Source: Propionibacteriales bacterium
GTDB lineage: Bacteria; Actinomycetota; Actinomycetes; Propionibacteriales; Nocardioidaceae
Assembly: GCA_026392465.1 (NCBI GenBank)
Contig: JAPLCA010000030.1
Coordinates: 372,001-436,000 of the forward strand
Direction of reading: 5' to 3'
Length of the DNA stretch: 64,000 nt
A program made the position numbers and the translations under genes. Numbering within the stretch: position 1 is the stretch's first letter; each line of letters opens with the position of its first letter. The notes under the pieces are model-generated. The model had not been told where the DNA came from and searched no databases. It saw nothing but the letters and a program-made list of their open reading frames with translations. Of the stretch, positions 62,413-64,000 are shown in pieces.

Positions 62413-63144
62413 CTAGACCAAGTCTAGGCGGGCGATGGTGTGCAGACCAGCCGAGATCCCTGAGAACTCGCTGGACGTCCGGACCAGACGCTCCAGAGCG
62501 TACAAGCGTTCGCGGGCTCCCGGTTCCGTGTCCACGACGGCGCTCGGCACGAGGTCGGCGAACGTGCGCAGCCCGGCGTGCGCCAGCACCCCGAAGCCCG
62601 CCGCCGCGAGCTGCTCGTGCAGCTCCTCCGGCACGTACCGGCGCGGGCCGTGCGTGCGCAGGTCCCAGCCCTCCACGCGTGCCTGCGCGAGTGCGGACGC
62701 CGCCTCGAAGTCGCCGGCGAGGGTGCGGGCGAGGACGGCAGCGGGCCGCCCCGCGACGACGACGCTCAGCACGCCGTCGGGTCGCAGCGTGGCCGCGACG
62801 GTGCGCAGCGCCTCGACGGGGTCGTCGACGTGCTCGAGCACCCCGTGCAGCAGCGCGAGGTCGGTGCCTGCAGCGACGACCTCCTCCCCCAGGTCGCCGG
62901 TGTCGCCGAGGACGCCCACCACCTGGCCCTGCACGCCCGCCTCGGCGGCGCGACGGTCCAGCGACGCCAGCGCGTCGGGACTCGGGTCGACCACCGTGAC
63001 GCGGTGCCCCAGCCCCGCCAGGCGCACGGCGTCGCCCCCCGTGCCGCCGCCGACGTCGAGCACGTCGAGCGGACCGCTGCGCTCGAGGGCCGCGACCGCG
63101 TCGAGCACGGCCTGCCACATGATCTCCTGACGCACGGGACGCAT
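62413..63144 (-). CDS. SAM-dependent methyltransferase
   Basis: 243 aa class I methyltransferase. SAM motif VLDVGGGTGGDAVRLA, acidic VTVVDPSPDAL, and LLHGVLEHVDDPVEALRTVAATLRPDG. It resembles SmtA/CmoA-like and quinone or tRNA methyltransferases; the substrate is not predictable. ATG 63144. A small palindrome CTGTG-T-CACAG (63152-63162) lies 8 bases upstream and could be an operator. Confidence 0.85.
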   Translation of the reverse strand: MRPVRQEIMWQAVLDAVAALERSGPLDVLDVGGGTGGDAVRLAGLGHRVTVVDPSPDALASLDRRAAEAGVQGQVVGVLGDTGDLGEEVVAAGTDLALLHGVLEHVDDPVEALRTVAATLRPDGVLSVVVAGRPAAVLARTLAGDFEAASALAQARVEGWDLRTHGPRRYVPEELHEQLAAAGFGVLAHAGLRTFADLVPSAVVDTEPGARERLYALERLVRTSSEFSGISAGLHTIARLDLV

Positions 63145-63206
63145 GGCGTCACTGTGTCACAGCGTGGCCGCCGGGCCGGACGCTCCCGGCCCTCGCCGCC
63201 GCTCGC

Positions 63207-63212
63207 TAGGGT
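63207..63212 (+). promoter_or_regulatory. Candidate -10 for the FAD oxidoreductase gene
   Basis: TAGGGT with six bases to the ATG at 63219, the leaderless pattern. Confidence 0.55.
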
Positions 63213-63218
63213 CGGCAC

Positions 63219-64000
63219 ATGGCGCGCGTCGTGGTGGTGGGCGGTGGATTCGCCGGTACGTCGCTCGCGGCGCGGCTCGCGAAGCTGCGGCACGAGGTGG
63301 TGCTGCTCGAGGCCGGCGACCGGCTCGGAGGTCGCCTCCGCGGCCACCGGGCGGGCGACGGGCTCTGGCAGCTCGACCTCGACACGTTCACGCTGCCCGG
63401 CGTCCTGCGCGACCTCTTCCGCAAGTCCGGGCGGCCGCTCGACGCGGCCCTCACGCTGCGCACGCTCCCCGGGCGTCGGCACGTGTTCGCCGACCGGAGC
63501 GTGATGGACCTGCCGATGGGCCGACGCTCCGGCCAGGTCGACACCGTCCTCGAGACGTTCGGCGAGGACCCCTGGAGCCCCTGGCTCGACCCGATGACCG
63601 AGCCCTGGGACCTCGTCCGACGACGTCTGCTCAACCAGGTGCCCGGACCCGACTCGCTCGACCGGGCCACCCGCCGCGCGCTCCGCGCGAGACGTCCCCT
63701 CAGCCGCGAGGTCGCGCGGACCTTCGACGACGACCGGATGCGCCGCATGGTGCTCGACGACGTCGTGCTCGGCGGCGACGACCCGCGCGCCGTCCCCGCG
63801 GCGACCGCGGTGCGCCACCAGGTCGAGCGGAACTTCGGGCGCTGGGAGGTCGAGGGCGGGATGCCGGCGCTCGCCGACGCACTCACCCGGCGCCTCGAGG
63901 AGCGCCGCGTCGACGTGCGCACCGGGTGCTCCGCGTGGGGCGTCGAGCGCGACACGTCCGGCGTCACCGGCGTCCGCACCGACGACGGGGTGGTCCCGGC
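63219..64000 (+). CDS. FAD-dependent amine oxidase / phytoene desaturase-like protein, partial
   Basis: The first 260 residues of a flavoprotein; the 3' end is outside the window. An N-terminal dinucleotide motif VVVVGGGFAGTSLAARL is followed by LLEAGDRLGGRL, the usual second part in amine oxidase and CrtI-type enzymes. WEVEGGMPALADALTRRLEERRVDV is the conserved middle region (EGGMPALADAL). Substrate unknown. ATG start with a leaderless promoter. Divergent from the methyltransferase gene. Confidence 0.85.
   Translation, partial: MARVVVVGGGFAGTSLAARLAKLRHEVVLLEAGDRLGGRLRGHRAGDGLWQLDLDTFTLPGVLRDLFRKSGRPLDAALTLRTLPGRRHVFADRSVMDLPMGRRSGQVDTVLETFGEDPWSPWLDPMTEPWDLVRRRLLNQVPGPDSLDRATRRALRARRPLSREVARTFDDDRMRRMVLDDVVLGGDDPRAVPAATAVRHQVERNFGRWEVEGGMPALADALTRRLEERRVDVRTGCSAWGVERDTSGVTGVRTDDGVVP

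Noticed and set aside
62413..62427. CTAGAC-CAA-GTCTAG palindrome
   Set aside because: It coincides with the last codons and stop of the methyltransferase gene and is probably chance, though it could be an operator for the DUF3040 gene.

Overview
The window is one continuous piece of a high-GC (about 70% or more) actinobacterial chromosome. PriA-type hisA, wag31, sepF, mraZ, the dcw order, a T-box in front of an eukaryote-like ileS, BenE and DUF222-HNH genes fit Actinobacteria. The gene order best suggests the Nocardioidaceae (Aeromicrobium/Nocardioides type), but that is an inference; no rRNA or marker comparison is possible here. Most genes are on the minus strand, joined by many ATGA or GTGA stop/start overlaps. 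I see no tRNA, rRNA, CRISPR array, prophage or insertion sequence.

Layout. 1-5838: glutamate synthase gltB-gltD (gltD runs off the left edge). 6000-6722: a VIT-family transporter. 6784-15995: a trp block (hisI, Trp-associated membrane protein, small membrane proteins, trpC, trpB, trpA, lgt) interrupted by a three-gene glycan cassette (GT4 glycosyltransferase, SDR-like protein, sugar-phosphate transferase). trpE is missing from the slot after hisI where related genomes carry it. 16016-19629: a two-gene ABC exporter, predicted heterodimer with one degenerate ATP site. 19619-26937: hisD-C-B-H, hisA/priA and hisF, split by a DUF222-HNH gene with a repeat cluster and by a small plus-strand zinc-ligand membrane protein. 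26981-28664: benE and ybaK. 28630-32708: a membrane protein and dnaE. 32834-34617: a DrrAB-like ABC-2 exporter. 34730-37094: an alaA-like aminotransferase and a nuclease-fold gene bracketed by near-identical palindromes. 37195-39124: rluD, lspA, a DksA/TraR zinc-finger gene. 39195-42677: T-box and ileS. 42883-61581: the division and cell-wall cluster from wag31 up to mraZ, with a 43-residue microprotein gene between mraZ and rsmH. 61998-64000: DUF3040 gene, methyltransferase, partial FAD oxidoreductase.

How the genes work together. The his and trp genes make histidine and tryptophan; PriA probably serves both pathways because no trpF is seen. The dcw genes make lipid II (murE, F, D, C, G, mraY), flip and polymerise it at the septum (ftsW, ftsI) and place the Z ring (ftsZ, sepF, ftsQ, ftsL), while wag31 directs polar growth. 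lgt and lspA are two steps of lipoprotein maturation.

Regulation visible in the sequence. Nine genes have a TANNNT hexamer ending exactly six bases before the start codon, which predicts leaderless transcripts. Other readable signals are the ileS T-box, a MraZ box of three pentamers at 10-bp spacing, an operator-like inverted repeat before the DrrA-like gene, and several strong hairpin terminators. The parts most worth following are the glycan cassette in the trp operon, the two nuclease-like genes that sit against palindromic repeats, the microprotein, and the leaderless pattern. None is proven to be a new system from sequence alone.
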